Below are positions 52,689 through 61,245 of a stretch of DNA of 64,000 nt, piece by piece. Position 1 is the stretch's first letter. Every line of letters begins with the position of its first letter. The position numbers were made by a program, and so were the translations under genes. The notes beneath the pieces are model-generated. The model was not told where the DNA came from and did no database searches. It saw nothing but the letters and a program-made list of their open reading frames with translations. The stretch comes from an uncultured Eubacteriales bacterium. Lineage in GTDB: Bacteria; Bacillota; Clostridia; Oscillospirales; Acutalibacteraceae. Location: assembly GCA_900540085.1 (NCBI GenBank), contig UQEU01000009.1, positions 1 through 64,000 of the forward strand, in the 5' to 3' direction.

Positions 52689-54917
52689 ATGGCGTTAAAT
52701 GAAATGCAAAAAAAAGCTGTCGAAACTACCGAAGGACCTTTGCTTATTTTAGCAGGTGCGGGTTCGGGTAAAACGACTGTTCTTGTAAACAGAGTTCAGC
52801 ATATTATTGAAGACGGCTATGCACTTCCTTGGCAGGTGCTTGCCATCACTTTTACAAATAAAGCAGCAGGCGAAATCAGAGAAAGACTTACAAAAGCAAT
52901 AGGCGAAGAGGCAGAGTCAATTTGGGCATATACTTTCCATTCTTGCTGTTCAAGAATTTTAAGAAGATTTGCCGACCGTTTGGGATATTCAAATCATTTT
53001 ACCATTTACGATACAGACGATTCTAAAAGAGTCATTAAAAGATGCCAAAAACAGTTGGAAATTGAAGATAAATATTTAAGTTATAAGGCGATTTTGTCAG
53101 AAATCAGCAAGGCAAAAGACAGTTTGGTAGATTTTGAAGAATATAAGCAAAGTGCATTCGGTGATTTCAGATTGGCAAAAATAGCAGATTGCTATGAACT
53201 TTACCAAAAAGAACTCAAAAAAAGCGACGCAATGGATTTTGATGATATTATTTTCAACACTGTTAAACTTTTAAGAGAAAATGATGATGTGTTGGAACTT
53301 TATCAAAAGCAGTTTAAGTATGTAATGGTTGATGAGTATCAGGATACTAACCATGCTCAATATGTCCTGACTTCGCTTCTTGCAGGCGGATACAAAAATA
53401 TTTGCGTTGTCGGAGACGATGACCAGTCAATTTACAGGTTCAGAGGTGCTACCATACAAAATATACTTAATTTTGAAGATGAGTATGAAAATGCCTGTGT
53501 GATAAGACTTGAACAGAATTACAGAAGTACGCAAAATGTTTTGGATGCCGCAAACGGAGTAATATCAAACAATAAAAACAGAAAAGGCAAGCGTTTGTTT
53601 ACAGATTCGGGAAAAGGCGATAAAGTTGTTTTATATACTTCTTCCGACGAAAACGACGAGTCGAGATTTATTGTTGACGAGATAGAAAAAAATGTGAAAA
53701 ACGGTATGAAGTTTAGCGACCACGCAATACTTTTCAGAATGAATGCGCAGTCGAGAAATATTGAACTTTCACTTACAAAAAGCGGAATACCGAATAAAGT
53801 TATAGGCGGTATGCGTTTCTTTGACAGAAAAGAAATTAAAGATATTGTTTCTTATCTGTCTGTTATAAATAATAAAAATGACAATGTAAGACTTCAAAGA
53901 ATTATAAATGTTCCGAAGCGTGCAATAGGAGAAACAACTGTTTCTCATGCTATGGAAATTGCTACCCATTTGGAACTCAGTTTGTTTGAAGTTTGTGAAC
54001 ACGCTGATGAATATGCGAAAATTTCACGGGCGTCAAGTAAACTTAAAAACTTTACTTCAATGATGAACGAAATTTCCGACGATTATTATAATAACAATAT
54101 GACTTTGAGCGACTTGCTTCAGGAAGTGCTTGATAAAACGGGCTATTTGCAGTACTTGAGCGAGGAAGACCCTGAAAGATACGAAGACAGAAAAATGAAC
54201 ATTCAGGAACTTTCGTCTATGTTTGTGAAATACGAAGAGGAACAGGAAGATTTTACTCTTGAAGAATTTTTGGAAGATGTTGCACTTGTTTCGGATATTG
54301 ACTCGTACAACGAAGATGATGACAGCGTTGTTATGATGACTTTGCATTCGGCGAAAGGTTTAGAGTTCCCTGTTGTGTTTATTCCGGGAATGGAGGAAGG
54401 GATATTTCCGGGTATGCAAAGTATTGCCGAAGAAGAAAGTTGCGAAGAGGAAAGAAGACTTGCCTATGTCGGTATAACAAGAGCAAGACAAAAACTTTAT
54501 TTGATTAATTCAAAACGAAGAATGCTTTTCGGCTCAACACAGTATAATCAACCGTCAAGATTTCTTGCAGAGATTCCTGTATCAGTTACGGAAGTTTTAC
54601 AGAATAAAAGAGAAATGTTCAGTGGAGAATCACATTTCGGTACACCGAAAAAAGTCAATCCCTATGCAAAGTCAACTCCAATCGGAACTGCAAAGAAGTC
54701 GAGTTCAAACTCTTGGCAGTTCGGTCAGGTTAAAAATACTGCAAGTACGGCAAAAGTACAGTACAATGTCGGAGACGCAGTCAGACACAATGCTTTCGGC
54801 ACAGGTGTTATTTTGTCATCCAAACCTATGGGCAATGATGTTTTGCTTGAAATCAGTTTTGACAGAGCAGGCACAAAGAAAATGATGGCAAACTATGCTA
54901 AACTTGAAAAACTTTAA
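52689..54917 (+). CDS. pcrA: UvrD/PcrA-type ATP-dependent DNA helicase
   Basis: A 742-aa superfamily 1A 3'-5' helicase in repair and replication restart. Motifs in order: LAGAGSGKTTVLVNRVQHI (Walker A), ITFTNKAAGEIRERL (Ia), VDEYQDTNHAQY (Walker B), VGDDDQSIYRFRGA (III), LEQNYRST (IV), VMMTLHSAKGLEFPVVFIPG (V) and YVGITRARQKLYLI (VI). The C-terminal Tudor-like tail (YNVGDAVRHNAFGTGVIL) that contacts RNA polymerase in PcrA is present. GAGGAG precedes the ATG. Confidence 0.95.
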   Translation: MALNEMQKKAVETTEGPLLILAGAGSGKTTVLVNRVQHIIEDGYALPWQVLAITFTNKAAGEIRERLTKAIGEEAESIWAYTFHSCCSRILRRFADRLGYSNHFTIYDTDDSKRVIKRCQKQLEIEDKYLSYKAILSEISKAKDSLVDFEEYKQSAFGDFRLAKIADCYELYQKELKKSDAMDFDDIIFNTVKLLRENDDVLELYQKQFKYVMVDEYQDTNHAQYVLTSLLAGGYKNICVVGDDDQSIYRFRGATIQNILNFEDEYENACVIRLEQNYRSTQNVLDAANGVISNNKNRKGKRLFTDSGKGDKVVLYTSSDENDESRFIVDEIEKNVKNGMKFSDHAILFRMNAQSRNIELSLTKSGIPNKVIGGMRFFDRKEIKDIVSYLSVINNKNDNVRLQRIINVPKRAIGETTVSHAMEIATHLELSLFEVCEHADEYAKISRASSKLKNFTSMMNEISDDYYNNNMTLSDLLQEVLDKTGYLQYLSEEDPERYEDRKMNIQELSSMFVKYEEEQEDFTLEEFLEDVALVSDIDSYNEDDDSVVMMTLHSAKGLEFPVVFIPGMEEGIFPGMQSIAEEESCEEERRLAYVGITRARQKLYLINSKRRMLFGSTQYNQPSRFLAEIPVSVTEVLQNKREMFSGESHFGTPKKVNPYAKSTPIGTAKKSSSNSWQFGQVKNTASTAKVQYNVGDAVRHNAFGTGVILSSKPMGNDVLLEISFDRAGTKKMMANYAKLEKL

Positions 54918-54934
54918 TCAATTTGTGAGTGTTT

Positions 54935-56296
54935 ATGGATATTTTAAAGAAAAACGATGAAATAGAGTTAAAAATAGAGTCACTTACTTCAGAAGGAAGC
55001 GGAATTGCACACTATAACAATATGGCTGTTTTTGTTTCGGGTGTTGCTCCTGATGATGTTGTTCTTGCTCATATTATAAAGGTCAAGAAAAATTATTGTA
55101 TCGCAAAACCTGTAAAAATCATTACACCGTCTTTGTACAGAACAGAAGTTGACTGCCCGTATTTTAAAAGTTGCGGCGGTTGTGATTTCAGACATATTAC
55201 ATACGACGCAGAACTTGAGTATAAAAAACAGAGAGTAAATGATGCATTTCAAAGAATAGGAAATATTGACTTAAAAGTTGAGAAAATTTACGGTGCCGAA
55301 AATCTTTTCCATTACAGAAATAAAGTTCAGTTTCCTGTTACACAGTACGAAAATGGTTTGAAAACAGGCTTTTTTGCAAATAAAAGCCATAGAATTATTC
55401 CTATTGAAAATTGTCTTCTTCAAAGTAAAGAGTTTGAAAAAGGAATAAGAGCATTTGAAAAGTGGACAAAAATATCAAAAGTCAGTGCTTACGATGAAAA
55501 GACGCATAAAGGTTTGGTAAGGCATCTGTATTTACGCCGTTCATCGCTCGGAGAAATGATGGTGTGCCTTGTCATAAACGGTAAAACCGTTCCCATGCAA
55601 GATGAACTTGTGAATATATTTAAGACTGAAGTTCCTGAACTCAAAAGCCTTTGCCTTAATATAAACACTCAAAAAACAAATGTCATTTTGTCCGATAAAA
55701 CAAAAATTATTTACGGAAATGATTATATTACAGATGTGCTTTGCGGTGTTAAATTCAGAATTTCTGCAAATTCTTTTTATCAGGTAAATCACGAACAGTG
55801 CGAAAAACTTTATAAAATTGCACAGGATTTTGCGAATGTTTCAAAAGATGATGTTTTGCTTGATTTGTATTGCGGTACGGGAACGATAGGTCTTTCTATG
55901 GCAAAAAATGTCAAAACTTTAGTCGGCATTGAGGTTGTTGAAAGTGCTGTTAAAAATGCAAAACAAAATGCTGAATTAAACAATATTGACAATGCTGTTT
56001 TTATTTGTGCAGACGCTTTTGACGGTGCAAAACAAATGCAAAAACAAGGGTTAAAACCGAATGTAGTTGTTGTTGACCCTCCCAGAAAAGGCTCTGCAAG
56101 GGAAGTAATAGAATTGATAGACAGTATTTCTCCCGAAAGGGTTGTCTATGTCTCCTGCGACCCGTCAACACTTGCAAGAGATTTGAAAATCTTTGAAGAG
56201 TTCAATTATATCGCTGAAAAGGCCTGTGCCGTTGACCTTTTCCCAAGAACAAAACATGTCGAGACAGTCGTGAAACTTGTGAGAAAAGATAAATAG
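54935..56296 (+). CDS. rlmD: 23S rRNA (uracil-C5)-methyltransferase RlmD-type
   Basis: A 453-aa SAM-dependent RNA m5U methyltransferase. Domains: TRAM (IELKIESLTSEGSGIAHYNN), a 4Fe-4S cluster site with Cys74, Cys80 and Cys83 (CPYFKSCGGC), the methyltransferase fold (LLDLYCGTGTIGLSMAKNV, VVVDPPRKGS), and the catalytic Cys in VYVSCDPSTLARD. It ends at HVETVVKLVRKDK, without the C-terminal tail common in clostridial homologues (a fragment of such a tail is at 57313). ATG 54935 chosen over a GTG six bases earlier. Upstream is only a weak GTGAG site. Confidence 0.92.
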   Translation: MDILKKNDEIELKIESLTSEGSGIAHYNNMAVFVSGVAPDDVVLAHIIKVKKNYCIAKPVKIITPSLYRTEVDCPYFKSCGGCDFRHITYDAELEYKKQRVNDAFQRIGNIDLKVEKIYGAENLFHYRNKVQFPVTQYENGLKTGFFANKSHRIIPIENCLLQSKEFEKGIRAFEKWTKISKVSAYDEKTHKGLVRHLYLRRSSLGEMMVCLVINGKTVPMQDELVNIFKTEVPELKSLCLNINTQKTNVILSDKTKIIYGNDYITDVLCGVKFRISANSFYQVNHEQCEKLYKIAQDFANVSKDDVLLDLYCGTGTIGLSMAKNVKTLVGIEVVESAVKNAKQNAELNNIDNAVFICADAFDGAKQMQKQGLKPNVVVVDPPRKGSAREVIELIDSISPERVVYVSCDPSTLARDLKIFEEFNYIAEKACAVDLFPRTKHVETVVKLVRKDK

Positions 56297-56307
56297 ACAG
56301 ATAACGG

Positions 56308-56336
56308 ACACCTTGCAGAAATGCAAGGTGTTTTTG
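56308..56336 (+). terminator. Terminator of rlmD
   Basis: ACACCTTGCA-GAAA-TGCAAGGTGT plus T residues. It marks the left border of the restriction island. Confidence 0.85.
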
Positions 56337-56517
56337 TTATTCGCAAGTTGTTATTGAGACTCTTGCATCGGTATGTTATACTATAAAAAAGACATAAAAT
56401 AATATAAAGCAGATTAACTTGAAATGGCATCCGGAAACCGTGTGGAAGTTTTAGACGATAGAGCAGTGTTTGGAAAGAATAAAATATAGTTCAAAAACAA
56501 ACAGAAGGAGAATTAAA

Positions 56518-57162
56518 ATGAATTGTAGAGGACATGAAACAAGACAAAGAATTGTTAGAGACTATGAAGTTCAGCCGGAAGCACATAGTAGGCTATTAGC
56601 AAATCAACAAAAACATAGTGATGCGGGAGCAACTATTAAAGATGAATATTATGTGTTTAGTGCTAAATGTAAAAGCAATGGTAAGAAGGAAATAATTCAG
56701 TGTGGAATGTGTGCAGCAAGGGATTTTTTAAAACTAATTAATCACAAAGGGTTACCTCTCTTTAATCCTCTTGCAGGTAATATTCATGCAAATAACAGAG
56801 CTGAACGTGTCAATGGAGGCATTGTAAATTTATATAATGAAAATTGGAATGAAACTGCAAAGCAGCTTTATAATGCGATAATGTGGTTGATTATTTTATG
56901 GGATGCTAAGCCCGATACACCTTTATTTGATTTCAGAAACGAAGTAATTAGATATAAAAATTGTGAGCCGTTTGACAGTAAAATTAAAAGAGTAAATACT
57001 GCTGTAAAAAACGGTGGTAAAGGGAAAACGCTGACTGATATAATTAATGATTATAGAGAGGATAACGATATTAGAGATGAAATCTGTAATTTTGATATTC
57101 TTCAAAATAAAATCAATGATATGAAAGATCAACAAGGAAAAACAATAGAATCTTACTTTTAG
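56518..57162 (+). CDS. Unknown 214-aa protein with CxxC, first gene of the restriction island
   Basis: A soluble basic protein (starts MNCRGHETRQRIVRDYEV) with a CxxC pair in IIQCGMCAARDFLKLINHKG that could bind zinc or form a thiol site. A helical C-terminal half ends KINDMKDQQGKTIESYF. I do not recognise the family. AAGGAG lies 7 bases before ATG 56518. TTA- and AGA-rich codons match the methylase genes rather than the core genome. An accessory role in the restriction system is guilt by association. Confidence 0.55.
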   Translation: MNCRGHETRQRIVRDYEVQPEAHSRLLANQQKHSDAGATIKDEYYVFSAKCKSNGKKEIIQCGMCAARDFLKLINHKGLPLFNPLAGNIHANNRAERVNGGIVNLYNENWNETAKQLYNAIMWLIILWDAKPDTPLFDFRNEVIRYKNCEPFDSKIKRVNTAVKNGGKGKTLTDIINDYREDNDIRDEICNFDILQNKINDMKDQQGKTIESYF

Positions 57163-57312
57163 AAATTGTTGAAGTGAGAGCGTAGTTTTATAAAATAGCA
57201 TAATTGGGATTTTCACAACCAGAATATACACCATAGATGAAAGAATAATAAAATCAATACTTTTATGTAGATAACGACAGACTTGGAAATAGCCTAAAAA
57301 TCTTATGTCGGG

Positions 57313-57579
57313 ATGGTATGTTTATTGTTCAAACTTAATGTCAAGAAGCATATCAATGTAAAACTTGACTTAGATGAGTTTGATTTAACAAGTGCAGAAA
57401 GTAAGGCTACATATCAAGAAATTAAGAGATATATATTGGAAAAATATAACTTAAAGGTTTTCAGCTTGAATATTGATGAAGTAAATGATAAATGTGGTAT
57501 CAAAGAAAGAAATAATTACAATAAGACTAAGCACAAAGATAGTAAACAACTAAGTTGTCTTAATGAAAAAAGCAATTAA
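57313..57579 (+). pseudogene. Remnant of an RlmD-type methyltransferase C-terminal tail
   Basis: Codons starting just upstream of 57313 read SYVGMVCLLFKLN, which lines up with the SHVETVCLLSKLN junction of clostridial RumA/RlmD proteins. The rest (LDEFDLTSAESKATYQEIKR, YILEKYNLKV, CGIKERNNYNKTK) matches their extra C-terminal tail. A stop codon lies a few codons upstream, the methyltransferase body is missing, and the tail end is degraded. The stretch 57163-57312 before it holds no gene. It is a leftover from insertion or deletion at the island border. Confidence 0.6.
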
Positions 57580-57642
57580 AGAAGCATTGAGATATTTTTA
57601 GATTATAAAATAAAAATACGAAATAAGGAGTGAATATAGATT

Positions 57643-59685
57643 ATGGCAAAAGTACAATCTATAGAGCCGATAGTAGCTGATAAAGTGAATGGCTGGCTAA
57701 AAGATTATGGTTTAGATTATAAACTCGAACAGGAAAGTTTGAATAAAGAAATTGATAATGCTTTAAATGAGTATTATTCAAAAAATGGTGGCACCGGCGG
57801 TAATAGACCGGATGCTAAGCTGCTGCTGGAAGATAAGAATTTGAAGAAATATCCAATTCTAATCGAATATAAAGGATATGCCAATAAACTTGTTAAATTA
57901 AATGACAATGGACAAGTAGACAATAGAAATTCAAAGAATGAGTTAATCTTTAAGAATATCAATTCTTATGCAGTAAATGGTGCAGTACACTATGCCAATG
58001 CATTACTTCATTACACTAGTTATACCGATATTATTTCAATTGGTGTTACCGGCTATAAAGATAGTAATAGTGAAGTTCAATTAGAAATTGGTGTTTACTA
58101 TGTTTCTAAAGAAAATTTTGGTATCGGTCAAGAAGTAGATAAATACAGTGATTTATCATTTTTAAGAAAAGAAAATTTTGATAAATTCATTGAAAAGATT
58201 AGAAATATTCATCTATCAGCAGATGAATTAGAAGAATTAAAGACAAAGCGTGAACAAGAAATAAACGCCAGTCTGGTTAAACTGAATAATGATATTTATA
58301 AAAATGAAAAAGGATTAAGTGAAAGCGATCGTGTATATTTAGTTGCTTCTACCATTATTGCAACTTTAGGTATTTCAGGCAAAGTATCTCCGCTTGAAAA
58401 AGCAGATTTAAAATCATCAAATGAAATAGGTTATCGTGATGGTGATATTGTAGTTCGCAAAATTGAAAGTTTCTTAGAAGAAAAGAAATTACCCAGAGAT
58501 AAGAAAAGTTTGATTGTTAGAACACTCAAAAATACTCTTTTATCAGAAAATTTAAACAGAGCAATTAATGGAGAGAGCCAATTAAAGCGTGTATTTAGTA
58601 ATATCGTTGATGATTTAGGTATTTACTATAAGATAGGTCTAACTACTGATTTTACTGGTAAATTATTTAATGAAATGTACAGTTGGTTAGGTTTTAGTCA
58701 AGATAAACTAAATGATGTTGTATTAACACCTTCTTATGTAGCTAAACTACTTGTGAAATTAACCAGAGTGAATATGAATTCATATGTTTGGGACTTCGCA
58801 ACAGGTTCAGCCGGTCTGCTGATAGCCGCTATGAATGAAATGCTATTAGATGCAAAGAATAAGATTAAATCACCCGATGAATTGATGAAAAAAGAAGTAA
58901 AAATTAAAGCAACTCAATTGCTTGGTCTGGAAATACTTCCCAGTGTTTATATGTTAGCTATTTTAAATATGATTTTAATGGGTGATGGCAGTTCTAATAT
59001 CTTAAATAAAGACTCATTAAATGATTTTAATGGACATTATGGATTTGGTAATACGGATGAAAAATTCCCTGCCGATGTTTTTATTTTGAATCCTCCATAT
59101 TCTGCTGAAGGATGTGGAATGGCTTTTGTAGAAAAAGCACTTTCGATGATGGAAAAAGGATATGCGGCAATTATTATTCAAAGTTCAGCCGGCAGCGGTA
59201 AGGCTAAAGAAATCAATAAACGCATATTAAAAAATAATACTTTAATCGCAAGCATCAAAATGCCAATAGATTTATTTATTGGTAAATCAAGCGTACAAAC
59301 ATACATCTATGTATTTAGAGTAAGAGAAGCTCATCAGAATGATGAAATTGTTAAGTTCATTGATTTTACAAGCGATGGATATACAAGAACAAATCGTAAG
59401 AAAGCAAGTAATAATTTAAGAGATACAGATCATGCTAAAGAACGCTATCAAGAAGTAGCAGATTTAGTGCGCTTTGGAAAAGGCAAATTACACTATCTAA
59501 CGGAAAAAGAATATTACGAAGGACATATTGATAAAGACAGCGGTGTTGACTGGAATCAATCTGCACCGATAGATACAAAGCCGACTCTGGAAGATTTTAA
59601 AAAAACTGTCAGTGATTATTTGGCTTGGGAAGTATCAAACCTTCTTAAGAATGATACCAAGGAGAACGAACGCTCAAAAAAATAA
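57643..59685 (+). CDS. BcgI-like fused restriction nuclease/N6-adenine methyltransferase
   Basis: A 680-aa bifunctional enzyme. The N-terminal nuclease has a PD-(D/E)XK site: Pro56-Asp57 (NRPDAKL) and Glu75-x-Lys77 (ILIEYKGY). A helical linker leads to the methyltransferase with motif I (DFATGSAG, 384-391) and motif IV (NPPY, 483-486), marking it as an adenine-N6 type. HsdM-like features after that include QSSAGSGKAKEINKRIL. Size and partner match the A subunit of BcgI-type (type IIB) systems, which cut on both sides of a split target. AAGGAG precedes ATG 57643. The gene ends in seven A residues and TAA, with the specificity subunit in the -1 frame. Confidence 0.85.
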   Translation: MAKVQSIEPIVADKVNGWLKDYGLDYKLEQESLNKEIDNALNEYYSKNGGTGGNRPDAKLLLEDKNLKKYPILIEYKGYANKLVKLNDNGQVDNRNSKNELIFKNINSYAVNGAVHYANALLHYTSYTDIISIGVTGYKDSNSEVQLEIGVYYVSKENFGIGQEVDKYSDLSFLRKENFDKFIEKIRNIHLSADELEELKTKREQEINASLVKLNNDIYKNEKGLSESDRVYLVASTIIATLGISGKVSPLEKADLKSSNEIGYRDGDIVVRKIESFLEEKKLPRDKKSLIVRTLKNTLLSENLNRAINGESQLKRVFSNIVDDLGIYYKIGLTTDFTGKLFNEMYSWLGFSQDKLNDVVLTPSYVAKLLVKLTRVNMNSYVWDFATGSAGLLIAAMNEMLLDAKNKIKSPDELMKKEVKIKATQLLGLEILPSVYMLAILNMILMGDGSSNILNKDSLNDFNGHYGFGNTDEKFPADVFILNPPYSAEGCGMAFVEKALSMMEKGYAAIIIQSSAGSGKAKEINKRILKNNTLIASIKMPIDLFIGKSSVQTYIYVFRVREAHQNDEIVKFIDFTSDGYTRTNRKKASNNLRDTDHAKERYQEVADLVRFGKGKLHYLTEKEYYEGHIDKDSGVDWNQSAPIDTKPTLEDFKKTVSDYLAWEVSNLLKNDTKENERSKK

Positions 59686-59744
59686 ATGCCTCACTCAATG
59701 AAAAACTAGCGAGTGTTGAGTGGGGCGAGTATAAAATTGGAGAT

Positions 59745-60773
59745 TTGTTTGAAAAAATAGACACTAATAATGTATCGAAAAATAAAACCGGAGATTTACC
59801 AGCAACAACAGCTATAATAACTAATAATCAAATTGGTAAATTTATTTCTAAAGATAACGCAACTATTTTAAAAAATGTATTCTCGGCGACAGCAAATGGA
59901 TTTGGAAAGGCGTTTTATCAACCTAATGAATTTACTATTTTACAAGATAGCTATGCTTTTCAATTTAAAGATGATGTTAATATAAAAAATATTCATTATT
60001 TTATTACAACAGCTTTAAATAAGGTTTATTCTAAATATCACTGGGCTAATAAATCTGGCTGGAATAAGATAAAACATGAGCTTATAATGTTGCCAACAAA
60101 AAGCAATGAAATAGATTTTGAATTTATGGAGTCCTTTGTCGCTGAACTGGAAGCTCAGCGTGTCGCTGAACTGGAAGCTTATTTACAAGCTAGTGGCTTA
60201 GATGATTATGAATTGACTTTAGATGAAATCAATTTGTTGAATTGGTTTGATAAAGTTGAGTGGGGTAAATTTAATTTAAAAGATTTATTTGGAAATGCAA
60301 CACGAGGAAAACGATTAAAGAGTGCTGATAGAATTGCTGGTAATTTACCATTTGTAACTGCTGGTGAAACAGATGAAGGTGTATCGGCTTATATTGGTAA
60401 TAAAGTTGAAGTGTTTAACGAAAATACAACAACTATTGATATGTTTGGATCAGCTAAATATAGAAATTATAAATATGGAGCAGATGATCATGTGGCAGTT
60501 GTTCATACAGAAAATGTCCCTAAATTAGCTTCTATTTTCATTACCTCTGCAATTCATAAAGCCGCTTATACAGGAGAATTTAACTATGGCAAAAATTTTT
60601 ATGCGAAGGATGCAGATGCTTTAAGTATAATGCTTCCAATTAAAAATGGATTGCCCGATTATAATTATATGGCAATGATTATTTCCTATGTTCAAAAAAT
60701 AGTTATTAAAGATGTTGTTGACTATGCAGATAACAAAATAGAAAAGACTAAACAAGTTGTAAATTATAAATAA
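59745..60773 (+). CDS. Restriction-modification DNA specificity (S) subunit
   Basis: At least 342 aa with two target-recognition domains (start to about residue 125, and 175 to the end), each followed by a helix. The halves begin alike: VEWGEYKIGDLF (frame upstream of 59745) and VEWGKFNLKDLF. The connecting helix carries the repeat VAELEAQR-VAELEAYL. The only in-frame start codon is TTG 59745, which would delete the first conserved segment and has its GGAG just 2 bases away. The open frame extends back to 59655, overlapping the methylase gene, so frameshift translation or a lost base is likely. Recognises the split target for the 680-aa enzyme. Confidence 0.8.
   Translation: MFEKIDTNNVSKNKTGDLPATTAIITNNQIGKFISKDNATILKNVFSATANGFGKAFYQPNEFTILQDSYAFQFKDDVNIKNIHYFITTALNKVYSKYHWANKSGWNKIKHELIMLPTKSNEIDFEFMESFVAELEAQRVAELEAYLQASGLDDYELTLDEINLLNWFDKVEWGKFNLKDLFGNATRGKRLKSADRIAGNLPFVTAGETDEGVSAYIGNKVEVFNENTTTIDMFGSAKYRNYKYGADDHVAVVHTENVPKLASIFITSAIHKAAYTGEFNYGKNFYAKDADALSIMLPIKNGLPDYNYMAMIISYVQKIVIKDVVDYADNKIEKTKQVVNYK
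60138..60179 (+). repeat. In-frame 24-bp-period repeat in the S-subunit gene
   Basis: The 18 bases GTCGCTGAACTGGAAGCT occur at 60138-60155 and again at 60162-60179, encoding VAELEA twice in the spacer helix between recognition domains. Confidence 0.85.
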
Positions 60774-60785
60774 ATATACTATTAC

Positions 60786-60821
60786 AGAAAAAAGAGATAA
60801 CAATTTTGTTTTCTCTTTTTT
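60786..60821 (+). terminator. Terminator at the right border of the restriction island
   Basis: AAAAAAGAGA / TCTCTTTTTT stem ending in a T-run, 13 bases past the S-subunit stop codon. Confidence 0.65.
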
Positions 60822-60975
60822 GTTGTTTTTTTGAAAAATATATTTACAGTTTTAAATTTTTTAATGAAAAATGAAAAGAAATATGTTAAAATAATGAAAT
60901 ATAATTGATTTTGAGGTTTTATATTTTGCCGTACAGTTTCTGTCGGTTTTTAAATAATTTATTTGAGGTATTAAA

Positions 60976-61242
60976 ATGAAATTAAAAGGTAATTTTTTTA
61001 TAAGAAAAATAGGAAATGAAAATTTTGCTATGCTCATAGATACTATCGGTCAAGGCACAAACAATATGATTAGGTGCAACGACTCGTCAAAAATCATTTT
61101 GGAAATGCTTGAAAAAGGTACAACGCTTGAGCAGATTGCAGATGAGTTTGTTAAGAAGTACGATGTTGAGAAGTCTGTGGCTATGGCTGATATTAAAGAA
61201 GTTGTCGAAAAACTTGATGAAATAGGTTTTATTGAGGATTGA
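60976..61242 (+). CDS. PqqD-family (RRE-like) protein
   Basis: An 88-aa PqqD-like protein: an N-terminal beta region (FIRKIGNENFAMLIDT) and a winged-helix part (CNDSSKIILEMLEKGTTLEQ, ending IKEVVEKLDEIGFIED). PqqD domains recognise leader peptides in peptide natural-product pathways, but stand-alone versions also sit in surface-polysaccharide and other loci. No precursor peptide, radical SAM enzyme or cyclase is adjacent. TTGAGG precedes the ATG. It is followed after 3 bases by a nucleotidyltransferase gene, an operon pair. Confidence 0.8.
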   Translation: MKLKGNFFIRKIGNENFAMLIDTIGQGTNNMIRCNDSSKIILEMLEKGTTLEQIADEFVKKYDVEKSVAMADIKEVVEKLDEIGFIED

Positions 61243-61245
61243 TTT

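Noticed and set aside
56424..56489. 21-codon frame MASGNRVEVLDDRAVFGKNK...
   Set aside because: No ribosome-binding site and too short. Possibly remnant DNA at the island border, but unsupported.
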